Shown here piece by piece: positions 28,602-38,604 of a stretch of DNA of 64,000 bases. A program made the position numbers and the translations under genes. The notes below the pieces were generated by a model. It had not been told where the DNA came from and searched no databases. It worked only from the letters and a program-made list of their open reading frames with translations. This DNA is from Clostridium sp. OS1-26 (GTDB lineage Bacteria > Bacillota > Clostridia > Clostridiales > Clostridiaceae). Position 1 is the first letter of the stretch, and the number at the start of each line of letters is the position of its first letter. The stretch covers positions 992,001 to 1,056,000 of the forward strand of contig NZ_CP133264.1 of assembly GCF_030915445.1 (NCBI RefSeq), given 5' to 3'.

Positions 28602-29606
28602 TTAACTTTGCTGACTTTTAACCTCTTCTATTAAACTAGGTATAATTTCATATAAATCACCAACTACACCATAATGAGCAACATTAAAAATAGGTGCCTC
28701 CTTGTCCTTGTTTATCGCTATAATACAATCTGATGAGTTCATACCTGCTAAATGCTGAATAGCTCCAGATATGCCACATGCTATATAAATTTTAGGTCTT
28801 ACTGTTTTTCCTGTTTGCCCCACCTGATGACATTGATCTATCCAACCAGCATCCACTGCTCCACGAGAAGAACCAACCTCACCACCTAATGCATCTGCAA
28901 GTTTCTTTATAAGTTCAAAACCTTCTTTGTTTCCTAATCCCCTACCACCTGAAACTATAATTTTAGCCTCTTCTAATGCAACTTGATTCTTTGATCTCTT
29001 AACAATATCGATTATCTCTGTGTTTAAATCTTTTTCTTTTAATTTAAAGTAAATCTTTTCTATGTTGCCCTTTCTATTTGTATCAAACTTAGCCCTTCCC
29101 ATTACTCCTGGTCTTACCGTTGACATTTGCGGCCTATGATTGCTACAAATTATAGTTGCCATTATATTTCCACCAAAAGCTGGTCTTGTCATCAACAAAT
29201 TAAGATTTTCTTCATCTATATCTAGACTTGTGCAATCTGCTGTTAATCCCGTTTTCACCCTACCTGCAAGTCTTGGTGCCAAGTCTCTACCAATAGTAGT
29301 TGCACCTATTAATACTATTTCTGGTTTTCTTCCTTCTATCAATTCAAATATTACTCTTGTATAAGCTTCAGTAGTATATACATTTAAAAATTTATCTTCA
29401 ACAGCTATTACATTATCTGCGCCATATTTAATTAGTTCCTCTGATAAATTATCTAATTTGTCCCCTACCAATATTGCTGTGAGTTCTACATTTAATTTAT
29501 CTGCTATCTTTCTTCCCTCACCTAATAACTCCAAAGAAACATTTAATATTTTTCCTTCTCTTTGTTCAGCAAAAATCCATACTCCTTTATAGTCTTTGAT
29601 GTTCAT
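28602..29606 (-). CDS. etfA: Electron transfer flavoprotein, alpha subunit
   Basis: A 334-residue EtfA. The C-terminal FAD-binding domain is clear: ALEEAKIIVSGGRGLGNKEGF near residues 205-225, GGEVGSSRGAVDAGW, VRPKIYIACGISGAIQHLAGM around 265-285 and IAINKDKEAPIF. With EtfB it passes electrons to the neighbouring acyl-CoA dehydrogenase. The arrangement acd-etfB-etfA matches the acryloyl-CoA reductase/Etf complex of beta-alanine fermenters, which is the inferred job here. Confidence 0.94.
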   Translation of the reverse strand: MNIKDYKGVWIFAEQREGKILNVSLELLGEGRKIADKLNVELTAILVGDKLDNLSEELIKYGADNVIAVEDKFLNVYTTEAYTRVIFELIEGRKPEIVLIGATTIGRDLAPRLAGRVKTGLTADCTSLDIDEENLNLLMTRPAFGGNIMATIICSNHRPQMSTVRPGVMGRAKFDTNRKGNIEKIYFKLKEKDLNTEIIDIVKRSKNQVALEEAKIIVSGGRGLGNKEGFELIKKLADALGGEVGSSRGAVDAGWIDQCHQVGQTGKTVRPKIYIACGISGAIQHLAGMNSSDCIIAINKDKEAPIFNVAHYGVVGDLYEIIPSLIEEVKSQQS

Positions 29607-29623
29607 AATTCCTCACCTTCTTC

Positions 29624-30412
29624 CTAACCTATTTGTTTTTCTCTAATTCTTTGAGCTAGAATACACGAAACTTCTTCTACACTTCCTGTAATAATTTCTC
29701 CTTTAAATTCAATAGAAGGGGTAAAGGATTTTTTTACATTTGTTGGAGATCCCTTTAATCCTATACTGCTTTTATCTACTTCTATATCATTTATATTCCA
29801 AACTGTAATATTTTTTTCTCTAAATGCCTGATATACTCCTACTAAAGAAGGATATCTAGGTTCGTTCAACTCCTTTATTGAAGTTAATAATACAGGCATT
29901 TTTGATTTTATAACATAATATCCGTCCTCTATTACTCTTGTTACAACCACTTCTTTTCCATCAATATCCAATTTACTAACATAGGTTATTTGAGGTAAAT
30001 CAAGATGTTCTGCGATTTCTGGACCAACCTGAGCTGTATCACCATCTATAGCCTGTCTACCGCATAATATGATATCATAATTGCCTATTTTCTTTATAGC
30101 AGATGATAATATTATTGATGTGCCCCATGTATCTGAACCACCAAACTGTCTATCGCTTAAAAGAATTGCTTCATCCGCACCCATAGCTAAAGCTTCTTTT
30201 AAAGCAATTTCTGCTTGAGGTGGGCCCATACTTAGAACTGTAATATGAACATCTTTAAACTTATCTTTTATTTGAATAGCTTCCTCTAATGCATGTTTAT
30301 CATCTGGATTTATTATGCTTGGTACACCATCTCTAATAAGAGTTCCTTTTATCGGATCAATTTTTACTTCATTTGTATCAGGTACTTGCTTAATACATAC
30401 TATAATATTCAT
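29624..30412 (-). CDS. etfB: Electron transfer flavoprotein, beta subunit
   Basis: A 262-residue EtfB. It opens MNIIVCIKQVPDTNEVKID, has ALEEAIQIKDKF near residues 41-52, GADEAILLSDRQFGGSDTWGT near 78-98 and the ADP/nucleotide segment GRQAIDGDTAQVGPEIAEHL near 118-137. It forms the heterodimer with EtfA, 17 nt downstream. Whether it binds a second FAD for bifurcation cannot be settled by eye. Confidence 0.94.
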   Translation of the reverse strand: MNIIVCIKQVPDTNEVKIDPIKGTLIRDGVPSIINPDDKHALEEAIQIKDKFKDVHITVLSMGPPQAEIALKEALAMGADEAILLSDRQFGGSDTWGTSIILSSAIKKIGNYDIILCGRQAIDGDTAQVGPEIAEHLDLPQITYVSKLDIDGKEVVVTRVIEDGYYVIKSKMPVLLTSIKELNEPRYPSLVGVYQAFREKNITVWNINDIEVDKSSIGLKGSPTNVKKSFTPSIEFKGEIITGSVEEVSCILAQRIREKQIG

Positions 30413-30424
30413 TTAGCTCACCTC

Positions 30425-31561
30425 CTATTTCAATAGACTTCTAGAAATAACCATTTTTTGCACTTCTGAAGTCCCCTCATATATTTCAGTTATCTTTGCG
30501 TCTCTCATCATTCTTTCCATTGGATAATCCTTCATATATCCATAACCACCATGTAACTGAACAGCCTTTGTAGTTACTGACATAGCTGTTTCTGATGCAA
30601 ATAATTTAGCCATAGCCGCTTCTTTAGTAATTGGTTTCCCATCATCTAATTTAGCTGCTGCGTTATATACTAAAAGTCTCGCTGCATTAATGCTTGTTTC
30701 CATATCTGCTAAATTCCATTGCAGACCTTGAAACGCTGCTAAAGGTTTTCCAAATTGCTCTCTTTGTTTTAAGTATTCTACAGTTTCATTTAAAGCACCT
30801 TGAGCTATACCAACAGCTTGAGCTGCCATAGCAATTCTTCCTCCATCTAAAGCCTGCATTGCAATCTTAAATCCGCTTCCTTCTTTTCCCACAAGATTCT
30901 CCTTTGGTATAACACAATCTTTAAATATTAGCTCAGAAGTTGCAGAAGCTCTTATTCCCATTTTATTTTCTTTCTTGCCTATAGAGAATCCTTGGAAGGT
31001 ATCCTCTACTATAAATGCACTTATTCCCTTGTTACCTTTTGTCTTATCAGTCATAGCGAGAATTATATATATGCCTGCTTCTCCACCATTTGTAATAAAG
31101 CATTTTTGTCCATTTAAAATATAATTATCGCCATCTAAAACTGCTTTACTGTTTTGTTTAGATGAGTCTGTTCCAGCGTTAGGCTCTGTAAGAGCAAATG
31201 CTCCTATTTTTTCTCCTTTTAATAATGGTCTTAAATATTTTTCTTTTTGTTCTTCTGTTCCATAGTTCATAAGTATCCAACAAGGTATATTATGCACAGC
31301 TAAAATCGCTGCTGTTGATGCACATTTTTTTGCTATTTCTTCTATGCATAAGGAAAAAACAAATTCATTTTGCCCAGCTCCCCCTAACTCCACGGGAAAT
31401 GGTATTCCTAGCATATTTAATTTAGCCATTTTATTTAAATTTTCTCTTGGAAACTTTCCTGTTTCATCTATCTCTGCTGCAATAGGAGCAATTTCATTTT
31501 TAGTAAACTCCCTTACTATCTTAACTATCATTTCTTGTTCCTTAGTTAAATCAAAACTCAT
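30425..31561 (-). CDS. Acyl-CoA dehydrogenase, probable acryloyl-CoA reductase
   Basis: A 378-residue short-chain acyl-CoA dehydrogenase. FALTEPNAGTDSS near residues 117-129 and FITNGGEAG near 152-160 are FAD-contact segments; QLHGGYGYMKDYPMERMMRD is near 330-349, and IYEGTSEVQ carries the catalytic base Glu. It is 12 nt from etfB. Given the ammonia-lyase-like genes just upstream it most likely works in the reductive direction, acrylyl-CoA to propionyl-CoA (or methacrylyl- to isobutyryl-CoA). A butyryl-CoA role is possible, but no crotonase, thiolase or Hbd gene is nearby. Confidence 0.9.
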   Translation of the reverse strand: MSFDLTKEQEMIVKIVREFTKNEIAPIAAEIDETGKFPRENLNKMAKLNMLGIPFPVELGGAGQNEFVFSLCIEEIAKKCASTAAILAVHNIPCWILMNYGTEEQKEKYLRPLLKGEKIGAFALTEPNAGTDSSKQNSKAVLDGDNYILNGQKCFITNGGEAGIYIILAMTDKTKGNKGISAFIVEDTFQGFSIGKKENKMGIRASATSELIFKDCVIPKENLVGKEGSGFKIAMQALDGGRIAMAAQAVGIAQGALNETVEYLKQREQFGKPLAAFQGLQWNLADMETSINAARLLVYNAAAKLDDGKPITKEAAMAKLFASETAMSVTTKAVQLHGGYGYMKDYPMERMMRDAKITEIYEGTSEVQKMVISRSLLK

Positions 31562-31667
31562 TTACTTCCCTCCTTGAAACTTTCTTTATTATACATAATT
31601 ATTTAGTTACTATATTTTATATCTATATATAATTAAGCAAACTGCTAAGCAGCTTGCTTAATATTCT

Positions 31668-32063
31668 TTACTTTGTTGATTCATAAGTTGCTATAAATTC
31701 TGTACATAGAATTGGTTCCTCAAGCACATCTATAGCTGATGCTTGTTCGGGAATATTTGGATTATACGCTACTTTAAAAGTTCTACATTGGATCTTTTTC
31801 TTTTTATCTTCAACGCCTATAACTCTTGCTATTACTTCTAAATAATCTCCTGCAAAAATAGAATTATATAATCTAATCTTGTCAAAACCCAAACATCTAC
31901 CTTCATTGCCATCACTCATAATCATAAGTCTAGTTGCTACATCCCCCATAATTGTAATTGAACGAGAGCCGTTCACTATGCCACCTGCATAAAACACATC
32001 TTTTGATGACATTCTTAAGCGCATATTTGTTTCATAACTATTTTCAGGAATTACAAAAGCCAT
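31668..32063 (-). CDS. Hot-dog protein, beta-alanyl-CoA ammonia-lyase-like (copy 2)
   Basis: 131 residues, single hot-dog fold. The region RMSSKDVFYAGGIVNGSRSITIMGDVATRL with EGRCLGFDKIRLYNSIFAGDYLEVIARV aligns in my memory with Clostridium propionicum beta-alanyl-CoA:ammonia lyase (SAKDAHYTGNLVNGARI, WGDVGTELM, LFLGYKDIEF, VYVGDF). That enzyme removes NH3 from beta-alanyl-CoA to give acrylyl-CoA. It lies between the first copy and the acyl-CoA dehydrogenase. The 3-aminobutyryl-CoA lyase of lysine fermentation is the closest alternative. Confidence 0.75.
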   Translation of the reverse strand: MAFVIPENSYETNMRLRMSSKDVFYAGGIVNGSRSITIMGDVATRLMIMSDGNEGRCLGFDKIRLYNSIFAGDYLEVIARVIGVEDKKKKIQCRTFKVAYNPNIPEQASAIDVLEEPILCTEFIATYESTK

Positions 32064-32096
32064 TATTATACCTCCCCATAATTTAACACTAATATA

Positions 32097-32543
32097 TTAT
32101 TCTACTTCTTTCCAAGGGTCTGCCACGATACCATCTGGTTGAACTCCTCTTTGTAAATGCTTCTTAACTACTAATATTGAATAACCTTCAGCACATAATA
32201 AAGGAGGATCTAGAACATCTACTTCATTGTCTGCTGCATCTGGTCTTCCATTACGTTTTGCTGGAGTAGCAATCTTGTAAGTTTCTAACTTAACTCTACG
32301 AGAAGTATTACCTACTTTAACCATAGTTGCTTTAAAATCCACCTGATCTCCTACATACAAATCATGATAAAATTTTACATCCTCATATCCTAAACATAAA
32401 GATTCATCGCCGTCGTTTAGAATCATTACTTCAGTTTCAGCATCTCCCCAAATATCTAATTGCTTTCCAACAGGTACGATATCTCCTAAGTTACTCCCGA
32501 ATTCAGGAAACATCTTGTAACTTAATACTGACTCACTTCTCAT
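32097..32543 (-). CDS. Hot-dog protein, beta-alanyl-CoA ammonia-lyase-like (copy 1)
   Basis: 148 residues, similar to copy 2 across LDIWGDAETEVMILNDGDESLCLGYEDVKFYHDLYVGDQVDFKATMVKVGNTSRRVKLETYKIA. The C-terminal extension DPPLLCAEGYSILVVKKHLQRGVQP closely resembles the end of the C. propionicum lyase. The N-terminal part lacks the SAKD..Y.G..VNG stretch seen in copy 2, so the two may form a heteromer with divided catalytic roles, or act on beta-alanyl-CoA and 3-aminoisobutyryl-CoA separately. Confidence 0.75.
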   Translation of the reverse strand: MRSESVLSYKMFPEFGSNLGDIVPVGKQLDIWGDAETEVMILNDGDESLCLGYEDVKFYHDLYVGDQVDFKATMVKVGNTSRRVKLETYKIATPAKRNGRPDAADNEVDVLDPPLLCAEGYSILVVKKHLQRGVQPDGIVADPWKEVE

Positions 32544-32641
32544 TAATATTTACCCCCTTGAATATTTTTATAAAACTACACTTATAAATATTCTTTATGT
32601 TAACAAACTTCTAAAATTTCAGTTTGCAACTTACCAATTTG

Positions 32642-33830
32642 CTAGATAATACCTCTTTCCTTCATACTAGCCACTTCTTCTTTACTTCTTAAATATTGTC
32701 CATATATTTCTTCATTATGTTGTCCTAAAAGTGGTGCTGGTGTATCTACACTACCAGGAGTTCTTGATAACTTAACAGGACATCCTTGAAAGTACATTTC
32801 ACCTATAGTTGGATGATTCATATGAACCATCATTTCTCTAGCTTGAATTTGCGGATGGTCAATGGCTTCTTGCATGTCAAGAACCGGTCCACAAGGTATT
32901 CCTACTTCATCAAACATATGCTCTAGCTCTTTTTGTTTTATCTTTGATCCATTCAGAAATTATATATCTTAATTCTGGTATATAGTTTTTACATCTCAGA
33001 TCATTAGTTGCAAATTTTTCGTTTGCAATTAAATCCTGTCTTCCTATAACTTCACAGAAAATTGACCACAACTTATCATTTCCAACGCCCACAGCTACAT
33101 ATCCATCTTTTACTGCAAAAATATCAAAAGGAGCTATCGATGGATCAATGTTACCTTGTCTCTGAGGTGTCTCTCCTGTCATCGTCTGAATAACAATTGC
33201 ATTTTCTAATAGAGAGAATATTGTATCCAGCATTGCTACATCAACCGCTTGCCCCATTCCAGTTTTTTCTCTATTATAAAGGGCCATCAAAACTCCAACA
33301 CATAAATATATACCAGTAACATTATCTGCAACAGAAGGACCTACTTTAGTTGGAATTGACTCAGGAAAACCAGTTAAATTGACCATTCCTCCCATTGACT
33401 GAGCTACTATATCATAGCAAGGCCTATTGGTAATAGGACCTGTTTGTCCAAAGCCAGAACCTGCTGCATAAATTATTCTAGGATTTATTTCTTTTAAAAC
33501 TTCATAATTCAGACCTAGTTTTTTCATTACACTTGGTCTATAATTTTCTACAACTACATCTGCATCTTTAACTAATTCTTTAAAGATATTCTTTCCTTCT
33601 TCAGTTTTTAAATTTAGTGTGATCCCCTTTTTATTTCTGTTCAAGAATGCAAAAAATCCACTTTCACCACTTTTAGGATCTATAGGTCCCCATGTTCTAC
33701 ATTGATCTCCTTTAGGATTTTCAATCTTAATAACATCTGCACCATTGTCTGCTAATAAAGTAGTACAAAATGGTCCATTATACGCATGTGTTAGATCTAA
33801 AACCTTTAACCCCTCTAATGCTTTTGCCAT
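32642..33830 (-). pseudogene. CaiB/BaiF (class III) CoA-transferase, apparent frameshift
   Basis: As one unit this is about 395 residues, normal for family III CoA-transferases. The first frame (33830-32910) has LEGLKVLDLTHAYNGPFCTTLLADNGADVIKIENP, the catalytic Asp region RPCYDIVAQSMGGM and VAVGVGNDKLW. The second frame (entering near 32935, to 32642) continues with LEHMFDEVGIPCGPVLDMQEAIDHPQ. One A too many in an A-tract (32930-32934, or the AAAA at 32936-32939) explains the break. By context it should make beta-alanyl-CoA, probably using propionyl- or acetyl-CoA as donor. It heads the operon of two lyase-like genes, acd and etfBA. Confidence 0.8.
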
Positions 33831-34241
33831 AACATTTCCCCCTTTTCAATTCAATTATTAATTGTTTTATATTTTTATATAAACCTTTACATACAAATCC
33901 CAAGCTTTGTTTATATTACTATTGATTTTATTTAAAAATTAAACAATGCCAATGTTAAAATATTAACTCAAAATTACAATTTAACAGCAATTCATTCATA
34001 TTTTTATAGGATCATTAGTGTTATTTTTTATACATCCAATCTTTAAATCTATGTTGTACAAACACTAACGCTCACCCTTAAGTCAAGAATATCACCATTT
34101 ACAAACCTTGTATATGTAACAATTGAACAAGTTTTTTGTGCACTTTGCTAAATGTCATTTTTTTGTCAATGTTAGATGGTTTTTATCCATTTGCTCTCGT
34201 TTTCTCATATAGCTTTGTAATTGTCAGTAGATATCATCATA
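33831..34241. other. Intergenic region upstream of the CoA-transferase operon
   Basis: About 410 bp, AT-rich, no coding frame. It must hold the promoter of the CoA-transferase/lyase/acd/etf operon. I found no sigma-54 consensus and no convincing -35/-10 pair. Because the PucR-type gene lies directly upstream with its own terminator, a PucR operator here is plausible but not recognisable by eye. Confidence 0.5.
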
Positions 34242-34276
34242 TGAAAAATAACCACGGTCTCTTTAAGGCCGTGGTT
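34242..34276 (-). terminator. Terminator of the pucR-like gene
   Basis: Stem AACCACGG at 34250-34257 with CCGTGGTT at 34269-34276, extended by a partial inner pairing, and followed on the minus strand by ATTTTTC. Confidence 0.75.
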
Positions 34277-34311
34277 AAAAAAATCCATATATAAATAATT
34301 TACCATATACG

Positions 34312-35541
34312 TTATTTTTCATAAGTTGTAAAATCATTTAACTCTTTTATCAAATACCCCATATAAAACTCTAATCTTACCCTTGTATCTCCTAAATCTC
34401 TTTTTATGAGTTCTTCTATTTTATTAATTTTATAAATTAATGTGTTTCTATGCAAATATAGTTTCTTAGATGTTTGGATGCAATTCCCATTTTCCATTAA
34501 AAATACATAAAATATTTTTGTGAGATCCGTATGATTTTGCTCATCATATTTTTTTAATTTACCTACAGTACTATCATAGTATTCTCTTAAAAGAGCTATG
34601 TTGTGTATTTCTGTAAGTATTTTATATACCCCTATATCTTCATAAAAAATAGTTTTATCTAATTCTCCCTGTGCCTTTGTAACCTTTAAGGCTTTTTCTG
34701 CCTCTATATAACTTTTCTTTATTTCAGAAAACTCTGTATGGACCTCTCCAACTCCTATGCCTATACTAATTTCAGGTAAAAAATTTTTGCTATTTTCTCT
34801 TACCGAATCTAAAATGGTAGTTAAATTAGTGCATCTATCCTTTTCATTAATTAAAAGTAGAACTACAGAATAATTTTGCAGAAAACTTATTGGTCTAAAA
34901 CTTGATTCCCAAATTGAACTATTTACGGATCTTAAAAAAGTGTTTCTAACCTGTGCTATACACTGCTCATCATTAATATTTTTAGAATTTAAGTACAGCT
35001 GAATGTTATCCATATTGACAATAATTATTCTAACAGAATTTAAGGAGTCATATCCATATCCTGAAATTCTTTGAAGGAAATCTTCATAGGTAATAGTATT
35101 GAAAAATATAGCACTCATCAATAAATCTTGACAGGAAACTTCTTCAAGATGCCTCTTAACTATATCACCACAGATAACCCTTGTTATTTCTGTTAAGCTA
35201 ACTTTCCAAGGAAACTCAAATACTGGAAAATTATTTGCATCAGACAAGCTTTTAACGTAATCTGGAACTTGTTCAATATATTTCCCAATATTTACAACCA
35301 GACCGGCAGCTTTTTTATCTATTAAGTTTTCTATTAGGTTAATAAAAGCATCTTTGCGATTTAAAATGTTAACACCTGTGACTATTATTAGTTCATCACT
35401 CTGTACATACTCTGCTGCATCCTCTGGGTTTTCTATAACATGAACCCATCTCACTATTTTACTGATCCCCTTAGCTCCACTTACTAATTTCAAATTTTTT
35501 AATTCAGGTAGATTTAATAATTGATCAAATCTAACACTCAT
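34312..35541 (-). CDS. PucR family transcriptional regulator
   Basis: A 409-residue PucR-type regulator. The N-terminal PucR domain (residues about 1-120) includes LVSGAKGISKIVRWVHVIENPEDA and the segment DELIIVTGVNIL. A central region similar to GGDEF-like CdaR domains follows, and the C-terminal HTH_30 reads FLMENGNCIQTSKKLYLHRNTLIYKINKIEEL near 345-380. Such proteins control purine or pyrimidine breakdown, usually by sensing a pathway metabolite. It is encoded between the pyrimidine-hydrolysis half and the CoA half of the cluster. Confidence 0.88.
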   Translation of the reverse strand: MSVRFDQLLNLPELKNLKLVSGAKGISKIVRWVHVIENPEDAAEYVQSDELIIVTGVNILNRKDAFINLIENLIDKKAAGLVVNIGKYIEQVPDYVKSLSDANNFPVFEFPWKVSLTEITRVICGDIVKRHLEEVSCQDLLMSAIFFNTITYEDFLQRISGYGYDSLNSVRIIIVNMDNIQLYLNSKNINDEQCIAQVRNTFLRSVNSSIWESSFRPISFLQNYSVVLLLINEKDRCTNLTTILDSVRENSKNFLPEISIGIGVGEVHTEFSEIKKSYIEAEKALKVTKAQGELDKTIFYEDIGVYKILTEIHNIALLREYYDSTVGKLKKYDEQNHTDLTKIFYVFLMENGNCIQTSKKLYLHRNTLIYKINKIEELIKRDLGDTRVRLEFYMGYLIKELNDFTTYEK

Positions 35542-35778
35542 AATTAAACCTCACTTTAAAATGTATTAAAGCCTATTAATTCCACTTTAGCATTTTTAAC
35601 CGGAAACCATGAGCTATTTTTAATTTTTTGTTACAACTTGTAATCCTATAAATAAAGAAACTCCTTAATAACTCAAAGGTTCAAGCTATTATGGAGTGGT
35701 ATAATCTAGCTTATATAAGTTAGGCATAGATGATGGCTTAATGATAAACCACCATCTATATCCTATCATATATCTATC

Positions 35779-37011
35779 TTATTTTTTATCAACATCTAAG
35801 ACTGTTTGTAATAATACATTAGCACCCTTCCAGCAATTTTCTACAGGTGTAAATTCAGGTTCACAGTGACTGTGTCCATCTTTGCTTGGAACAAATATCA
35901 TAGTTGTAGGTAACATTTCAGCTACGAACTGAGCATCATGACCTGCACCACTATAAATATCCATATTTGAATACCCGTATGCTTCTGCATTCTTTCTAAC
36001 AAATCCAACTAATTCTTCATTAAATTGAATTGTATTACGTGACCACTGTAATTCATACTCAACTCTGCATTTATCAAGTTCCTTAGGAATGTTTTCAATT
36101 ACTTTAACAACCTGCTTAATTACTTCAGGATCTTTATGTCTTGCATCTAATGAAAAGTCAACAAGATCAGGAATAACAGTATGCACGCATGGATGACAAA
36201 GTATTTCTCCTGTAGTGTAAACAAGATCGCTGTCAAGTTTGTCCAATTCTTCATGCAAGTATTTTATAGCACTAGCTGCTGCTAAAAGAGCATCCTGTCT
36301 GTATTTCATTGGAGTAGTTCCTGCATGATCAGATTGTCCATAAGTTCTTATTCTGTAGTTAACCATTCCGAGAACGCCTTGTACAACGCCAATGTCCTTC
36401 TTTTCAGCTTCAAGTACAGGTCCCTGTTCAATGTGTAATTCAAGCATAGCCGTATAATCCTTAGGATTCAATCTGTTTGCTTCGTCGCCTTCATATCCAC
36501 TTTCCTTTAAAGCTTCACCAAAAGTTTTTCCTTTAGGATTTTTTGAAGCCAACATCTTTTCCTTATCAAATTTACCACAAATAACACCTGATGACATCAT
36601 AGCTGGCGGATAAAGAGAACCTTCTTCATTAGTCCATATCATAGCTGTAATAGGATGACGATGTGGAATCTTTTGTGTAGCTATAGTTTCAACTACTTCC
36701 ATTCCTGTAAGTACGCCTAAAACTCCATCATAGTTTCCGCCATTTCTAACTGAGTCTACGTGTGATGCCATTACTATTGCCGGAAGGTCTTCCGAACCTT
36801 TAATCGTTGCATACATATTTGCCATATCATCTGTTTTAATCTCTGCGCCCACTGCTTTCATTCTTTTGCAGAACTCTGCTCTTGCTTGAAGAGCTGCTTC
36901 TGATAAAGAAAATCTTGTTATGCCACCATGGCCAGCGTCACCAAATTTACTAAATGTAACAATTTTATCTTCCAATCTTTCTTTGTCGCAAGTTAATATA
37001 ATATCTTTCAT
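35779..37011 (-). CDS. N-carbamoyl-beta-alanine amidohydrolase-like (M20 hydantoinase/carbamoylase family)
   Basis: A 410-residue dinuclear-metal amidohydrolase of the Zn-dependent hydantoinase/carbamoylase family. Metal-binding and catalytic segments are MASHVDSVRNGGNYDGVLGVL near residues 80-100, MIWTNEEGSLYPPAMMSS near 125-142, ELHIEQGPVLE near 190-200, GQSDHAGTTPM near 223-233 and GAGHDAQFVAEM near 355. Allantoate amidohydrolase and beta-ureidopropionase are close relatives. The dihydropyrimidinase and PreTA neighbours favour hydrolysis of N-carbamoyl-beta-alanine (or its 2-methyl form) to beta-amino acid, CO2 and NH3. Confidence 0.88.
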   Translation of the reverse strand: MKDIILTCDKERLEDKIVTFSKFGDAGHGGITRFSLSEAALQARAEFCKRMKAVGAEIKTDDMANMYATIKGSEDLPAIVMASHVDSVRNGGNYDGVLGVLTGMEVVETIATQKIPHRHPITAMIWTNEEGSLYPPAMMSSGVICGKFDKEKMLASKNPKGKTFGEALKESGYEGDEANRLNPKDYTAMLELHIEQGPVLEAEKKDIGVVQGVLGMVNYRIRTYGQSDHAGTTPMKYRQDALLAAASAIKYLHEELDKLDSDLVYTTGEILCHPCVHTVIPDLVDFSLDARHKDPEVIKQVVKVIENIPKELDKCRVEYELQWSRNTIQFNEELVGFVRKNAEAYGYSNMDIYSGAGHDAQFVAEMLPTTMIFVPSKDGHSHCEPEFTPVENCWKGANVLLQTVLDVDKK

Positions 37012-37053
37012 TTTGATACACTCCTTTTTGATTTGTATGTCATATTTTTTTGA

Positions 37054-38604
37054 CTAGATACTATCTACACTTGAAGAACTATTTTTTGTATCAACAACAG
37101 TTACAAATTCAGAGATTTGTTCATTTTCTTCAGGTGTAAGTATTGATATCTTATCTTTCTTCATCAACTGAGGATAAATAATTAAGGCTAATATAAACCC
37201 TATAATCCATCCACCGTCTGCGATTAAGCTTAAACTTGGTATAAATATTCCTAATACTGGGACTATTGATGCTAATATCCATGCATAAATAGCATTTTTA
37301 TTTAATCCATTTGTATACGAATAACGTCCGTCTTTTTCTACAAATAGGGCTTGCACGTCAACTAACTTTTTACGATGAATATAGTAGTCAGCTATAAATA
37401 CACCAGCTAAAGGTCCTAAGAAAATACCATAAGTTCCAAGCCATCCAAATATATATGCTGAAGCACTTGATAAAAGTTTCCAAGGCATTATCGCTACCCC
37501 TACTGCTCCAGTTATAAGTGTTGCTTTCTTAAAGGATATTTTTTGTGGATTAAGATTTGAAATATCATTTGATGTAGCTACAGCATTTGCCGATACGTTA
37601 ACATTTGTAGTTGCAATTATTATACCTATACATCCTATAATTAACGCTACAGGGTTAGTCATTTTTTGTATAACTTGAACAGGGTCCCAGATAAACTCTC
37701 CATAAAGAACTCTAGTTGCACCTGTAACAAATACACCCACAAAGGAAAATGCCACCATTGTCAAAGGTAATCCGAATAATTGACCTCTAAACTGATCCTT
37801 TTGACTTTTTGCAAATCTACTAAAGTCAGGTATATTAAGAGCTAATGTTGCCCAAAAGGCTATATTTGCTGTTAAACTCTTTAAGAATGTAACCCAAAAT
37901 GATGTTGGCTTATTTGTCATTGGCATGTTAAATATGTCTGAAACTCCTTTTCCCATAGCTGCAACTGATGTATAAGCCCAGCCAACAAGAGCAAGAGATA
38001 TTAAAATAAGTATAGGAACAGTCCATGCTTGCATAAATTTTATAGTTTCTGGTCCTCTATACACTATACCAACATTTAAAGCCCAAAATGCAAAAAATGA
38101 AACCCATACTCCGCCTGACCACTGATGCCAGGAAGGCGCTAATGCACCGATAATTCCATTTACAGCTTCTCCACCTAGCCAGCACTGAATACCAAACCAA
38201 CCTGCACCAACTATAGCCCTTGCCATAGCTGCAATATTTGACCCCCATACACCAAAGGACAATCTTGCAAATACTGGATATGGTATTCCATATTTGGTTC
38301 CTGCATGTGAATTAAGCTGCATTGGAATTAAAACTATTAAGTTTCCTAATGCAATATTTATAAGTGCTTGCCACCAAGTCAATCCTGCTGACATAATTCC
38401 AGCTGCCATCATATATGTCGGTATGCAAAGACACATACTAATCCATAAAGCTGTAATATTATAAGTAGTCCATGTTCTTTGTTTAACCTTAGTAGCAGCT
38501 AAATCATCATTATAATAACGGCTGTTTCTTATACTTTCTACTGCTGCATCTGTCATCTCATAAAGTCCATTAACTTCCCTTTGTGTTTTAAAGGTTTTAT
38601 TCAT
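37054..38604 (-). CDS. NCS1 family nucleobase permease
   Basis: A 516-residue membrane transporter of the nucleobase:cation symporter-1 family with about 12 hydrophobic segments. Recognisable stretches are TYNITALWISMCLCIPTYMMAAG near residues 48-70, GTKYGIPYPVFARLSFGVWGSNIAAMARAIVGAGWFGIQ and NPQKISFKKATLITG. NCS1 members carry cytosine, uracil, allantoin or hydantoins. Set 42 nt before the carbamoylase gene and after dihydropyrimidinase, uracil/thymine or their dihydro forms are the likely substrate. Confidence 0.9.
   Translation of the reverse strand: MNKTFKTQREVNGLYEMTDAAVESIRNSRYYNDDLAATKVKQRTWTTYNITALWISMCLCIPTYMMAAGIMSAGLTWWQALINIALGNLIVLIPMQLNSHAGTKYGIPYPVFARLSFGVWGSNIAAMARAIVGAGWFGIQCWLGGEAVNGIIGALAPSWHQWSGGVWVSFFAFWALNVGIVYRGPETIKFMQAWTVPILILISLALVGWAYTSVAAMGKGVSDIFNMPMTNKPTSFWVTFLKSLTANIAFWATLALNIPDFSRFAKSQKDQFRGQLFGLPLTMVAFSFVGVFVTGATRVLYGEFIWDPVQVIQKMTNPVALIIGCIGIIIATTNVNVSANAVATSNDISNLNPQKISFKKATLITGAVGVAIMPWKLLSSASAYIFGWLGTYGIFLGPLAGVFIADYYIHRKKLVDVQALFVEKDGRYSYTNGLNKNAIYAWILASIVPVLGIFIPSLSLIADGGWIIGFILALIIYPQLMKKDKISILTPEENEQISEFVTVVDTKNSSSSVDSI

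Noticed and set aside
31668..32543. MaoC-type enoyl-CoA hydratases
   Set aside because: The sequences lack the usual hydratase D-x4-H motif and match beta-alanyl-CoA ammonia-lyase in several conserved blocks.
33831..34241. Second sigma-54 promoter before the CoA-transferase operon
   Set aside because: No GG-N10-GC pattern with correct spacing was found on the minus strand of this gap.
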